A stretch of DNA of 64,000 nt from Prevotella lacticifex (GTDB lineage Bacteria; Bacteroidota; Bacteroidia; Bacteroidales; Bacteroidaceae). Position numbers and translations under genes: made by a program. The stretch covers positions 605,228 through 669,227 of the forward strand of contig NZ_BPTV01000002.1 in NCBI RefSeq assembly GCF_019973375.1, in the 5' to 3' direction. The number at the start of each line of letters is the position of its first letter. The first letter of the stretch is position 1. This document shows, in pieces, positions 53,947 to 62,895 of this stretch. A model generated the notes under the pieces. It worked only from the letters and a program-made list of their open reading frames with translations, did not search any database and was not told the DNA's origin.

Positions 53947-54822
53947 TCAGTCCTTCTTGCCTATCGTCTGGGCACGGTATTTCATCGGTGTGAGGCCGAG
54001 GTGCTCCTTGACATAGTGGCTGAAATAGGAGCGGGTCTTGAACTTCATGATTTCGCCTACCGACTTTATCGACAGCGTAGGATTGCGCAGGAGCCGCGTT
54101 ATCTCGGCCATGGTGAACTTGTTTATCCAGAAGGAGGCCGTGTGGCCGCTGGTATCCAAGCTTATCTCGGAGAGGTATTTGGCCGTGATACCGAGTTTGT
54201 CGGCATACCACCTCACCTCGCGTTCCGACTTGTAGCTGCCGTTCTCGAGCATCGTGATGAAGTCGTGGAAGTAGCGCATCGACTGCCGACCGCTGTAGAC
54301 GATGCTGTTGCCCGCCTGGTTCTGCCGGCTGTGGATGTCGTAGAAGTCGTACATCATTATATGCACGAGATTATGCAGAACTGGGCGGTAGAACATGTGG
54401 TCGTGGATTGGCAGCCGCTCGCGTATGCACTCTATCGTCTCGAGGAAGAACGCCAGGTCGCGGTCGGTCATCTTCACGACGGGACTCTCTATCAGCGCCG
54501 ACATCCGGAAGTTGTACGACATGATATCCGGCTCATCGACGGTGAGATAGATTCCGTGGATGAAAATCGCCTTCATGGTGAAATCGGGGCTCACCTCCAG
54601 CCACGTCAGGACGTTGTTGTTCATGACGAACAGTCCGGTGTGGTCGGAGATGAAATACTCCCGGTCGGCGATTTTTATCTTAGCGTAACCCCCTGAGCAG
54701 TAGACGAATAACTGGAAATCGTGATATTCGTCGCTCGTCGTCTCCCGATAGTCGTCGGTGATGTGGAAGAGCGCGCTGTCGTCGTAGAGCTGCCGATTCT
54801 GTGTTTGTGTGCCTTCAGCCAT
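53947..54822 (-). CDS. AraC-family transcriptional regulator
   Basis: 291 residues. The N-terminal cupin-like sensing region spans ~15-110 (DYHDFQLFVYCSGGYAKIKIADREYFISDHTG). The C-terminal double HTH spans ~190-288 (WYADKLGITAKYLSEISLDTSGHTASFWINKF, IKSVGEIMKFKTRSYFSHYVKEHLGLTPMKYR). The ligand and targets are unknown. It begins 12 nt after the DUF4923 gene, so it may be the last gene of that transcript. Confidence 0.9.
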   Translation of the reverse strand: MAEGTQTQNRQLYDDSALFHITDDYRETTSDEYHDFQLFVYCSGGYAKIKIADREYFISDHTGLFVMNNNVLTWLEVSPDFTMKAIFIHGIYLTVDEPDIMSYNFRMSALIESPVVKMTDRDLAFFLETIECIRERLPIHDHMFYRPVLHNLVHIMMYDFYDIHSRQNQAGNSIVYSGRQSMRYFHDFITMLENGSYKSEREVRWYADKLGITAKYLSEISLDTSGHTASFWINKFTMAEITRLLRNPTLSIKSVGEIMKFKTRSYFSHYVKEHLGLTPMKYRAQTIGKKD

Positions 54823-54834
54823 AGATTCCCGTCA

Positions 54835-55587
54835 TTACTTAGCGAAGCGCAGTCCCACCTGCATGCCGTCGTAGCTGCCGAGGATGGAGCTGAGGGTAGA
54901 GAGTGTGGCGTTGCCGGTGAGCTTACCTAACGATCCGGCATACTTCATGAATTTCGACGCATCCATGACGATGAGGAGGTTGTTGCCGTCGAGCTCAGTT
55001 TTTCCTACGAGCTGCTGGAGTCCGCTGGCGTAGGTGAGTACGACATTCTTTCCGCTGAGCTTGTATGTTCCGCTGACGGTCTTTGTTCCCACGGTCTGGG
55101 TGAAATTGCCGTCCTTATCGAAAGTCATCTTGAATTTGCCCTTTGTGATGCCGAATTTCTGCAGTTCGGTCTGGAGTTTCTTCTCCACGGCAGCGCTGGC
55201 GAGCTTTCCGCCGAGGTTCTTCAGTGCATCCGACGACTCGAAGACTACTGCCGGACGGGTGTATTTCCATGTTCCGGCGAGCGTCTCGGTGCTTGCCGAC
55301 GAACCCCCGAGGAGTGACGAGACAGCCGAGAGGAGACCTCCAGCAGCCGACGAGGTGTTGTCGGTGGTGGCAGTAGTTTCGGTTGTTGTCGTGGTTTTTG
55401 TCGATTTTGTCGACTTTGTTGACTTTGTAGAGGTCTTCTTTGTCGACTTCTTGGTCGATTTCTTGGCGGTTTTCTTCTTCACCGGCATCGAGGTAGATGC
55501 TGACTCAGAGGAAGTTGCGAATGCTGAAGCCGGTGCTGCGATGAGAAGCGCTACGGCTGCTGCTAAAGATAATAATGCTTTTTTCAT
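54835..55587 (-). CDS. DUF4923-type secreted protein
   Basis: 250 residues; the start is at 55587, where the signal peptide MKKALLSLAAAVALLIAAPA begins. It is followed by a Lys/Thr/Ser-rich low-complexity linker (~30-80, repeated TKSTK/KKSTK). The C-terminal ~170 residues look like a lipocalin-type beta-barrel (LAGTWKYTRPAVVFESSDALKNLGG, ... VSGTYKLSGKNVVLTYASGL) and match the Bacteroidales DUF4923 family. Function is unknown. Confidence 0.8.
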   Translation of the reverse strand: MKKALLSLAAAVALLIAAPASAFATSSESASTSMPVKKKTAKKSTKKSTKKTSTKSTKSTKSTKTTTTTETTATTDNTSSAAGGLLSAVSSLLGGSSASTETLAGTWKYTRPAVVFESSDALKNLGGKLASAAVEKKLQTELQKFGITKGKFKMTFDKDGNFTQTVGTKTVSGTYKLSGKNVVLTYASGLQQLVGKTELDGNNLLIVMDASKFMKYAGSLGKLTGNATLSTLSSILGSYDGMQVGLRFAK

Positions 55588-55666
55588 TTGAGTTGAATTT
55601 TTGATGGGGTTAATGGGGTGAATGGGGTGAATGAGAGAGGTGGGGCTGCCAGCTACGGCGGGGCTA

Positions 55667-56515
55667 TCAGCAGGCTTTGAAGCTGAGGTCGAGGCCCTTG
55701 ACGGAATGGGTGAGGGCACCGACGCTGATGAAATCGACACCCTGCTCGGCGTAGTCGCGGATAGTGTCGTAGGTTATGCCTCCCGACGACTCCACCTCAT
55801 AGCGGTGGTTGATGATTGTCACGGCCTTGCGCGTGTCGGCGGGGGTGAAATTGTCGAGCATGATGCGGTCTACCCCTCCCTCGTCGAGGACCTGCTGGAG
55901 CTCGTCGAAGTCGCGGACCTCAATCTCAATCTTCAGGTCGAGGCCCTTAGCCTTGAGATACTCGTGGCAGCGGCGGATGGCGTTGACGATGCCTCCGGCG
56001 AAGTCGATGTGGTTGTCCTTGAGGAGAATCATGTCGAAGAGGCCTATACGGTGGTTCATTCCGCCCCCAATCTTCACGGCCTGCTTCTCGAGGATTCGCA
56101 TTCCCGGAGTCGTCTTTCGGGTGTCGAGGATATGGCATCCCGTTCCGGCTACGCGCTCTACGTAGCGGTGTGTCATCGTAGCTATTCCGCTCATACGCTG
56201 CATGATATTCAGCATCAGCCGTTCCGTCTGTAGCAGCGAGCGCACCTTTCCGGTGACGACAAAGGCAATGTCGCCCGGTTTGACGTGAGCGCCGTCGTGG
56301 ATCATCACGTCCATCTTCATTGTCGGGTCGAACTTGTTGAACACTTTCCTTGCCATCTCGACACCGGCGAGGATTCCCTCCTCCTTGACGAGGAGATGGC
56401 TCTTGCCCATGGCATCGGCCGGGATGCAGCAGAGCGTTGTGTGGTCGCCGTCGCCGATGTCCTCGGCGAAAGCCAGTTCGAGGAGCTTGTCCTCTAATTC
56501 GTCAACTGTGAGCAT
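55667..56515 (-). CDS. nadC: Nicotinate-nucleotide pyrophosphorylase (carboxylating)
   Basis: 282 residues. It converts quinolinate and PRPP to nicotinate mononucleotide in NAD synthesis. It shows the quinolinate-binding motif DTRKTTPGMR, the preceding RMSGIATMT, IEIEVRDFDELQQVLDEG, IMLDNF and the C-terminal SSGGITYDTIRDYAEQGVDFISVGALTHS. Length is normal. It follows the 71-aa gene by 23 nt and precedes DUF4923 by 79 nt; that gap has a short GGGGTTAAT/GGGGTGAAT repeat. Confidence 0.95.
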   Translation of the reverse strand: MLTVDELEDKLLELAFAEDIGDGDHTTLCCIPADAMGKSHLLVKEEGILAGVEMARKVFNKFDPTMKMDVMIHDGAHVKPGDIAFVVTGKVRSLLQTERLMLNIMQRMSGIATMTHRYVERVAGTGCHILDTRKTTPGMRILEKQAVKIGGGMNHRIGLFDMILLKDNHIDFAGGIVNAIRRCHEYLKAKGLDLKIEIEVRDFDELQQVLDEGGVDRIMLDNFTPADTRKAVTIINHRYEVESSGGITYDTIRDYAEQGVDFISVGALTHSVKGLDLSFKAC

Positions 56516-56538
56516 TTTGTATTGTTTTTTCGTTTGTT

Positions 56539-56754
56539 TTATTCGTTGTCACTGATGATGGTCTCGTCGCGGTAGGCTCGGAGTATGCCGTCGTCGTCGC
56601 GTTCCACGACGATTGTACCGCCGAGCCACTCCGTCATCGGCAGCTCGTCGCGGAACTCGTAGTAGTTGACCACGCGTCCGTCGCTGATTTCGACCACAGC
56701 CTGCGAGAGCGTCGCCGCGGGCGTTATGACCTTATGAGCACCGACACGTCGCAT
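56539..56754 (-). CDS. Small conserved-context protein, 71 aa
   Basis: 71 residues, no signal or membrane segment. Its start overlaps the DUF4296 stop by 1 nt, so translation is coupled. The sequence (HKVITPAATLSQAVVEISDG, EWLGGTIVVERDD) suggests a small beta-rich domain. A similar small gene next to nadC or DUF4296 is often annotated as hypothetical; no function known. Confidence 0.7.
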   Translation of the reverse strand: MRRVGAHKVITPAATLSQAVVEISDGRVVNYYEFRDELPMTEWLGGTIVVERDDDGILRAYRDETIISDNE

Positions 56755-57701
56755 CAGCGTCCCTCCCTCAAAGTCTGCGGAGCCATCTGCACAGCACCAC
56801 CGGCGGGTGCCGGTGCACTGCCACCGCCGCTAACGGGCATTCCCGACGGTGATGGTCCCTGCGGTGCAGGTGCCGCCGACGTTCCCGGGCCCTGTGCTCC
56901 CTGCTCCGGCTGCTGCTTAGGAGCGTGCATGCGCAGGAAGTGTATGTTGGTGATACAGAGGATTTTCAGCGTTGTCGACGGGATTACCCCATTGTCGGGC
57001 GGGAAGAGGATGTACCCCCGTATGGCCTTTATGCGGTTGGCGGTGAACCCGCCGAAGAATGTCGACTGATGGCTGTCGGAGCTGATACGCATCACCTGGC
57101 TGACGACGGAGTCGTTGTCGAGGGTCAACGCAATGACAGCCACGGCATTACGCGTACCGTCCTGGATGATGTAAGCGGCATCGAACTGCATCGAGAACGT
57201 GTCGCCGACATGATATGCCGTATCGCAGCGCATGGCGAAGGAGTAGCTGTTCTGTCCCGCCTCGGGCATGAGGACGACGGCCTGCGGTCCTTTCCACACG
57301 TCGGCGGTGTCGCCATTCTGCTTGTAAGTCTTAGCCATGCCCATGCCGGAGCCGTTGGCACCCAGGTCCTTAGCCTCGTTGTCGAGTCGCTCGGCGAGCT
57401 TATCGTAGATGTCGTGGAACTGGTCGGTGTGCCTCATATAATAGCGCATGGAGGCATCCATCTGCTTGTCGGTGTAGCCATACTTGCGCAGAACGGCCTC
57501 CTTATACTCCACTATGCGCTCGTCGCGGTGGGCCTCATCGCCCTGCTGCGCCATAGCCATGGCCACATGGTAGTCGTAGAGGATGTCCTCCATCTCGCCT
57601 GGCTGTATGTAGTCGTCGGGAACACCGGGCTTGCAGGCCACGACGATCGCGGCCAAAGCGGTGAGACACAGCATGTTGATGATGATCCTGAGCTTACTCA
57701 T
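56754..57701 (-). CDS. DUF4296 lipoprotein
   Basis: 315 residues. Lipobox AIVVAC ends at Cys23. The DUF4296 domain spans ~28-115 (YIQPGEMEDILYDYHVAMAMAQ, VLRKYGYTDKQMDASMRYYMRHTDQ). A second beta-rich region (~150-260) and a Pro/Ala/Gly-rich tail (~265-315) follow. Start and stop each overlap the neighbouring genes by 1 nt. Function is unknown; the family is restricted to Bacteroidetes. Confidence 0.85.
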   Translation of the reverse strand: MSKLRIIINMLCLTALAAIVVACKPGVPDDYIQPGEMEDILYDYHVAMAMAQQGDEAHRDERIVEYKEAVLRKYGYTDKQMDASMRYYMRHTDQFHDIYDKLAERLDNEAKDLGANGSGMGMAKTYKQNGDTADVWKGPQAVVLMPEAGQNSYSFAMRCDTAYHVGDTFSMQFDAAYIIQDGTRNAVAVIALTLDNDSVVSQVMRISSDSHQSTFFGGFTANRIKAIRGYILFPPDNGVIPSTTLKILCITNIHFLRMHAPKQQPEQGAQGPGTSAAPAPQGPSPSGMPVSGGGSAPAPAGGAVQMAPQTLREGR

Positions 57702-58498
57702 TACTTATTTTCAGTTATCGTATCGGTGGTGGCGGCGACATCAGAGGCCGCTGCCGTGGCAGCGTCGGCATCGGCCGAACTGCTTGCTTGTGAAGCCTCA
57801 ACCTCCTCAGTATCAGAAGTTTCGTCGTCGGGAGCGTCGTTCTCTGATCCGTCGTCACCGCTCCTGCCTTTCCTTTTGTCCCTGTCGAGGTCGGTGCTGA
57901 GCGTCTTGTTATAGAAGATGAGCAGACAGATGACCCCCACGGTGATGCAGGCATCGGCGAAATTGAATATGGCGTTGAAGAACGTAAATTCCCGTCCGCC
58001 ACCTATGGGCATCCAGTCGGGCAGGGTGCCGTGCCAGAGTGGGAAATAGAACATATCGACGACGCTGCCGCTGAGCAGCTGCGTGTTGTAGCCTTGTCCC
58101 CAGGGCACGAGCTGCGCCACGTCGAACGGTGTCGAGGCGGTGAAAATCTGACCGTAGACCACCGAGTCGAAGATGTTTCCAGCTGCTCCGGCGCAGATGA
58201 GACAGATCATCGTGAGGTATCCCCATTTGACGTTCCGGCGTATGAGCGAGACGATATACCAGATGATGAATCCCACGGCGACGATACGGAAGAGCGACAG
58301 GAAGAGCTTCGATCCGAGTTCCATTCCCCATGCCATTCCGCGGTTCTCGATGAACTGGATGCGGAACCAGGGCGCGATGACGATTTGCTCGCCGAGCGTC
58401 ATGTGGGTTTTAACCCATATTTTTATTATCTGGTCGATGACGAGCAGTGCCACGATGAGCACTGCCGCCACGACGGTTTTCTTTTGTTTTACAGTCAT
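57701..58498 (-). CDS. lspA: Lipoprotein signal peptidase with acidic C-terminal extension
   Basis: 265 residues; type II signal peptidase of the inner membrane. Four helices, conserved ENRGMAWGM, and the catalytic aspartates Asp111 (GNIFDSVVYG) and Asp182 (FNFADACITVG). After the last helix (~196) comes a ~65-residue Asp/Ser/Ala-rich, probably cytoplasmic tail not present in standard LspA (~160-210 residues). It is encoded next to the DksA-like gene and DUF4296 lipoprotein. Confidence 0.93.
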   Translation of the reverse strand: MTVKQKKTVVAAVLIVALLVIDQIIKIWVKTHMTLGEQIVIAPWFRIQFIENRGMAWGMELGSKLFLSLFRIVAVGFIIWYIVSLIRRNVKWGYLTMICLICAGAAGNIFDSVVYGQIFTASTPFDVAQLVPWGQGYNTQLLSGSVVDMFYFPLWHGTLPDWMPIGGGREFTFFNAIFNFADACITVGVICLLIFYNKTLSTDLDRDKRKGRSGDDGSENDAPDDETSDTEEVEASQASSSADADAATAAASDVAATTDTITENK

Positions 58499-58882
58499 TT
58501 AGTGATTCTTGTGCGCATTTTTCGACTCTACGCTGAGTGTGGCGTGCGGTACGGCGCGCAGGCGTTCCTTAGGTATGAGCTCCCCGGTGATGCGGTCGAT
58601 GCCGTAGGTCTTGTTCTGTATGCGCAGCAGAGCGGCCTCGAGGGCGTTGATGAATTTCTGCTGACGCTGCGCCATTCCCACGAGCTCCTCCTTTGTCTGG
58701 GTGAGCGATCCCTCCTCGAGGGCCTTGTAGGTTGGCGATGTGTCGTCGACATCGTTGGTATTCTTGTTCATCAGCTGGTCCATAGTTTCCTTATAGTCCT
58801 GCCGCGTCTTAGCTAATTTCTCGTTTATTATCTGCCTGAACTCCTCGAGTTCGGCATCGCTGTAGCGTTTTTTCTCAGCCAT
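58499..58882 (-). CDS. TraR/DksA-type protein without zinc-finger cysteines
   Basis: 127 residues. The N-terminal coiled-coil (~10-80, FRQIINEKLAKTRQDYKETMDQL) and the C-terminal YGIDRITGELIPKERLRAVPHATL match the DksA/TraR fold, but cysteine is absent throughout. The position that is Cys in YGICxxTG relatives is Asp. Such proteins bind the RNA polymerase secondary channel; whether this one does is open. It lies in the ileS-dksA-lspA order usual in Bacteroidetes. Confidence 0.85.
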   Translation of the reverse strand: MAEKKRYSDAELEEFRQIINEKLAKTRQDYKETMDQLMNKNTNDVDDTSPTYKALEEGSLTQTKEELVGMAQRQQKFINALEAALLRIQNKTYGIDRITGELIPKERLRAVPHATLSVESKNAHKNH

Positions 58883-59005
58883 AGTATATTAACTTTGTGC
58901 CCCGCCGTCGCCCCGTTTCCCGTTTGGGTGACGTGGTGGCGGCGGTGCTGTGATGGTTGTTTCTGCTAATGATTTCAGGTCGACAGCGCTGTAGTGCGAG
59001 CGCTC

Positions 59006-62000
59006 TCAGGCCTTCACAATCTTGATATTCAGCTTGAAGTCGTCGAAGTCGACCTCCTGTCCGTCGTTTGGCGCGATGTCGATGCTGTTGGCGAGGACCT
59101 GCGCCTTGACGAGGTCGCCGTAGCTCTCGATAGCGGCGTCGGTGTCGGCGTTCGGCGACAGCGTGACGGCAATGCGGTCGGTAATCTCCAGTCCGGAGTC
59201 CTTACGGAGGTTCTGGATGCGGTTGACGAGCTCGCGGGCCATGCCCTCGCGTTTGAGGTCGTCGGTGAGCTCCACCTCGAGGGCCACGGTGAGGTTGCCC
59301 TCGTTGGCCACGAGCCATCCGGGGATGTCCTCGCTGATGATTTCGACGTCGTCGGCGAGCACCTCAAGGCTGTTTCCGTCGACGGTGATAGCGAGTTTTC
59401 CGTCGGTCTCGAGGCGTGCGATATCGTCCTGCGAGAGGGCACTCATCTGTGCGGCGACACCCTTCATAAGCTTGCCGTACTTCTTTCCCATGACGCGGAA
59501 ATTACATTTTACCTTCTTGACGAGCATGCCCTGACCCTCGATGAAGTTCAGTTCCTTGACGTCGGTCTCGGTCTTGATGAGGTTGGCGACGGCCTCGATA
59601 TGGCGTTTCTGCTCGTCGTCGACGGCCGGAATCATGATCTGCGACAGTGGCTGGCGCACCTTGATATTCACTTTGCGGCGCAGGGCGAGTACCATACTCG
59701 TGATCTTCTGTGCCATCTCCATACGTGCCTCGAGGTCGGTGTCGATAGCCGACTCGTCGACAGCGGGCCACGTGTCGAGGTGGACGCTCTCGAGCTTGCC
59801 GCCGAGGTCGTGGTAGAGGGCATCGGCATAGAACGGCGCGAACGGTGCGAGGAGCTTGTCGACGACCATCAGACAGGTGTAGAGGGTGTCGTAGGCCGAC
59901 TGCTTGTCGGCGCTCATCTCCTTGCCCCAGAAGCGCTTACGGTTCAGACGGACGTACCAGTTGGACAGGTCGTCGTTGACGAAGGCGTCGATGAGTCGTC
60001 CGGCGCGGGTAGGATCGTAGTTGTCGAGCTGTTCCTGGACGCCCTTGACGAGGCTGTTGAGCTTCGAGATTATCCACCGGTCGATCTCGGGAGCGTCGGC
60101 AGCGGGCTTCACGGCATGGTCGGGGGCCTCGTAGCCGTCGACATTGGCGTAGAGGGCGAAGAACGAGTAGGTATTATATAATGTGCCGAAGAACTTGCGG
60201 CGGCACTCGTCGACACCGTTCTGGTCGAATTTCAGGTTGTCCCACGGCTCCGAGTTCGTCATCATATAGAAGCGGACGGGGTCGGCGCCGTACTTATGTA
60301 TCATCTCGAAGGGGTCGGTGACGTTGCCGACGTGTTTCGACATCTTATTGCCCTTGGCGTCGAGGACGAGACCTGAGGAGATGACGTTCTTGAAGGCTAC
60401 GCTGTCGAAGACCATCGTAGCGATGGCGTGGAGGGTGAAGAACCATCCGCGTGTCTGGTCGACACCCTCGTTGATGAAGTCGGCAGGATAGAAAGCCGGC
60501 GGCACGGGGGTACCCTCATAGTTCGAGGTGATGAGCATCCGGCGGTATTCGGCCTCGCTCTTGCCTGTGGCCTTGAGTTTCTCGGCGTTCATCTCACCCT
60601 CGAATGGATAGTGGAGCTGGGCGTAAGGCATTGAGCCAGAGTCGAACCACACATCGATGAGGTCGGACTCGCGGCGCATGGGCTCGCCGTTGTCATTGAC
60701 GAGGATGATGTCGTCGATATACGGACGGTGGAGGTCGATGCGGTCGTAGTTGGCCTGACTGTAGTCGCCGGGCACGAAGCCACGGGCTTTCAGCGGGTTC
60801 TCCTTCATCACTCCGGCCTTGACACTCTTCTCAATCTCCGCATAGAGTTCCTCCACCGACCCGATGCACTTCTCGCCGCGGTGCTCATCGCGCCAGATGG
60901 GCAGCGGGGTGCCCCAGAAACGGGAGCGCGAGAGGTTCCAGTCGTTGAGGTTCTCGAGCCAGTTGCCGAAGCGTCCTGTGCCCGTCGACTCGGGGTGCCA
61001 GTTGATGGTCTTGTTGAGTTCGACCATGCGTTCCTTCTTCGCCGTATCGCGGATGAACCACGAATCGAGGGGATAATAGAGGATTGGCTTGTCGGTGCGC
61101 CAGGAGTGGGGATAGGTGTGGACGTGCTTCTCAATCTTGAAAGCCGTTCCCTCCTGCTTCATCTCCATGCAGATGACGATGTTGAGGTCCTCCTCCTTCT
61201 CGGAGCGCTTGCGGTCCCAGACACCGTTCTCGTTGTATTTCGGGTCGTAGGCGTTCTTCACGTAGTCGCCGGCATGATGGCTGTAGAGAGCCTTGTCGAC
61301 GCAGCGGTCGGTGAAGTTGCCGTCGAGTTCGTCGAGGGTATAGTATTTCCCCTGGAGGTCGACCATCGGGCGCGTCTCACCTTTCTTATTAATAAGGTAT
61401 AGTCCCGGTATGGCGGCATCCTTCGACACCTTGGCATCGTCGGCACCGAAAGTCGGGGCGATATGCACGATACCGGTACCGTCCTCAGTGGTGACATAGT
61501 CGCCGAGGATAACGCGAAAGGCCTGGTCGGCCATCTCGACGAAAGTATCGACACCGTCCTCACCCTTGAAAACCTTCTCGGGGTGGGCGGCAGCATAGTC
61601 GGAGACGAATTTCTCGCTGTACTCGTCGACTTTCTCGCAGGGCTTCACCCACGGCATGAGCTGGCGGTAGCGCAGGCCTTCGAGGTCGGTACCCTTGAAA
61701 TGGGCCACAACCTTATAAGGCACATATTTGTCACCATGCTGATACTCAGGCAGTTCGCCGTCGTCGGTGATAGGACCGCCGGGGTTGAGGTATGCGGGCA
61801 CACGGGCCTCAGCCATGATGAGGGTCATCGGCTTGGCGTTGTAGGGGTTATAGGTCTCGCAGACGACATAGTCGATCTTCGGACCCACACAGAGTGCCAC
61901 GTTCGAAGGCAGTGTCCACGGCGTTGTCGTCCATGCCACAAAATACGGGTCGCCCCAGTTCGACTTCTTCAAGCGCTGCGACTTGGTCTTGAGCTGTGCC

Positions 62001-62677
62001 CAGCTGTCGTCGTCGATGCGGAACTGTGCCGTGACGGTGGTATCCTTGACGTCGCGGTAGCATCCCGGCTGTGCGAGCTCGTGGCTCGACAGTCCTGTGC
62101 CGTCCGACGGGCTGTAGGGCTGGATGGTGTAGCCCTTGTAGAGTAACCCCTTGTTGTAGAGCTGCTTAAGGAGCCACCACAGGGTCTCAATATATTTGTT
62201 GTCGTAGGTGATATAAGGATGGTCGAGGTCGACGAAGTATCCCATCTCCTCGGTCACCTGGCGCCACTCCTTGGTGAATTTCATCACGTTCTCGCGGCAC
62301 TTGTGGTTGTAGTCCTCGGTAGAGATGTATTTCGGCGACTTCTTGTTGTTGATGTCCTTCTTCGTGATGCCTAACTCCTTCTCCACACCGAGCTCCACGG
62401 GCAGTCCGTGGGTGTCCCAGCCGGCCTTGCGGTGCACCTGGAAGCCGCGCATCGTCTTATAGCGGTTGAAAGTGTCCTTGATGGAACGCGCAAGGACGTG
62501 GTGGATGCCGGGGTGTCCGTTGGCCGAGGGTGGTCCCTCGAAGAAAATAAACTGAGGATGCCCCTCACGTTGGTCTATACTCTTGTGGAAGATGTCTTTC
62601 TCCTTCCACTCCTCAAGAACGTCTCGGTTCACCTGTGTAAGGTCGAGCCCTTTGTGTTCGGCGAATTTCTTAGCCAT
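59006..62677 (-). CDS. ileS: Isoleucine--tRNA ligase
   Basis: 1223 residues. The class I signature is seen as PSANGHPGIHHVLAR (HIGH-equivalent ~57-60) and GNKMSKHVGN (KMSKS-equivalent, with His for the last Ser). The editing domain lies between (e.g. GTGIVHIAPTFGADD), followed by the anticodon-binding domain (DRWIISKLNSLVKGVQ). Length and the GIHH form fit the eukaryote-like type 2 IleRS. It is the first gene of a minus-strand series running to the AraC gene, 123 nt before the DksA-like gene. Confidence 0.97.
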   Translation of the reverse strand: MAKKFAEHKGLDLTQVNRDVLEEWKEKDIFHKSIDQREGHPQFIFFEGPPSANGHPGIHHVLARSIKDTFNRYKTMRGFQVHRKAGWDTHGLPVELGVEKELGITKKDINNKKSPKYISTEDYNHKCRENVMKFTKEWRQVTEEMGYFVDLDHPYITYDNKYIETLWWLLKQLYNKGLLYKGYTIQPYSPSDGTGLSSHELAQPGCYRDVKDTTVTAQFRIDDDSWAQLKTKSQRLKKSNWGDPYFVAWTTTPWTLPSNVALCVGPKIDYVVCETYNPYNAKPMTLIMAEARVPAYLNPGGPITDDGELPEYQHGDKYVPYKVVAHFKGTDLEGLRYRQLMPWVKPCEKVDEYSEKFVSDYAAAHPEKVFKGEDGVDTFVEMADQAFRVILGDYVTTEDGTGIVHIAPTFGADDAKVSKDAAIPGLYLINKKGETRPMVDLQGKYYTLDELDGNFTDRCVDKALYSHHAGDYVKNAYDPKYNENGVWDRKRSEKEEDLNIVICMEMKQEGTAFKIEKHVHTYPHSWRTDKPILYYPLDSWFIRDTAKKERMVELNKTINWHPESTGTGRFGNWLENLNDWNLSRSRFWGTPLPIWRDEHRGEKCIGSVEELYAEIEKSVKAGVMKENPLKARGFVPGDYSQANYDRIDLHRPYIDDIILVNDNGEPMRRESDLIDVWFDSGSMPYAQLHYPFEGEMNAEKLKATGKSEAEYRRMLITSNYEGTPVPPAFYPADFINEGVDQTRGWFFTLHAIATMVFDSVAFKNVISSGLVLDAKGNKMSKHVGNVTDPFEMIHKYGADPVRFYMMTNSEPWDNLKFDQNGVDECRRKFFGTLYNTYSFFALYANVDGYEAPDHAVKPAADAPEIDRWIISKLNSLVKGVQEQLDNYDPTRAGRLIDAFVNDDLSNWYVRLNRKRFWGKEMSADKQSAYDTLYTCLMVVDKLLAPFAPFYADALYHDLGGKLESVHLDTWPAVDESAIDTDLEARMEMAQKITSMVLALRRKVNIKVRQPLSQIMIPAVDDEQKRHIEAVANLIKTETDVKELNFIEGQGMLVKKVKCNFRVMGKKYGKLMKGVAAQMSALSQDDIARLETDGKLAITVDGNSLEVLADDVEIISEDIPGWLVANEGNLTVALEVELTDDLKREGMARELVNRIQNLRKDSGLEITDRIAVTLSPNADTDAAIESYGDLVKAQVLANSIDIAPNDGQEVDFDDFKLNIKIVKA

Positions 62678-62731
62678 AGATATATTTATTTGTCTGTTTT
62701 CTCTTTTCTATACTATATTTTTATAAGGTTG

Positions 62732-62763
62732 CAAAATTACCAAAAAAAAATGTTTCCGCCAAA
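62732..62763 (-). promoter_or_regulatory. Promoter of ileS
   Basis: TTTG-N20-TAATTTTG on the minus strand, 54 nt before the ATG. Confidence 0.65.
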
Positions 62764-62776
62764 AAATCACGTTAAA

Positions 62777-62808
62777 TTTGGTTCGTCGGCGAGAATATGT
62801 TATTTTTG
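62777..62808 (+). promoter_or_regulatory. Promoter of the nuclease gene
   Basis: TTTG-N20-TATTTTTG; divergent from the ileS promoter, with 13 bp between the two -33 boxes. Confidence 0.65.
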
Positions 62809-62895
62809 CAGCACCAAAGGACAGCGGCGACGCTGAATGGCAGCCGCAGTCCGGGGCGATTATGGCTCTGCAAACCAATAATTTACAATAATATA

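Noticed and set aside
58994-60181. 395-aa open frame opposite ileS
   Set aside because: Antisense to ileS; no motif.
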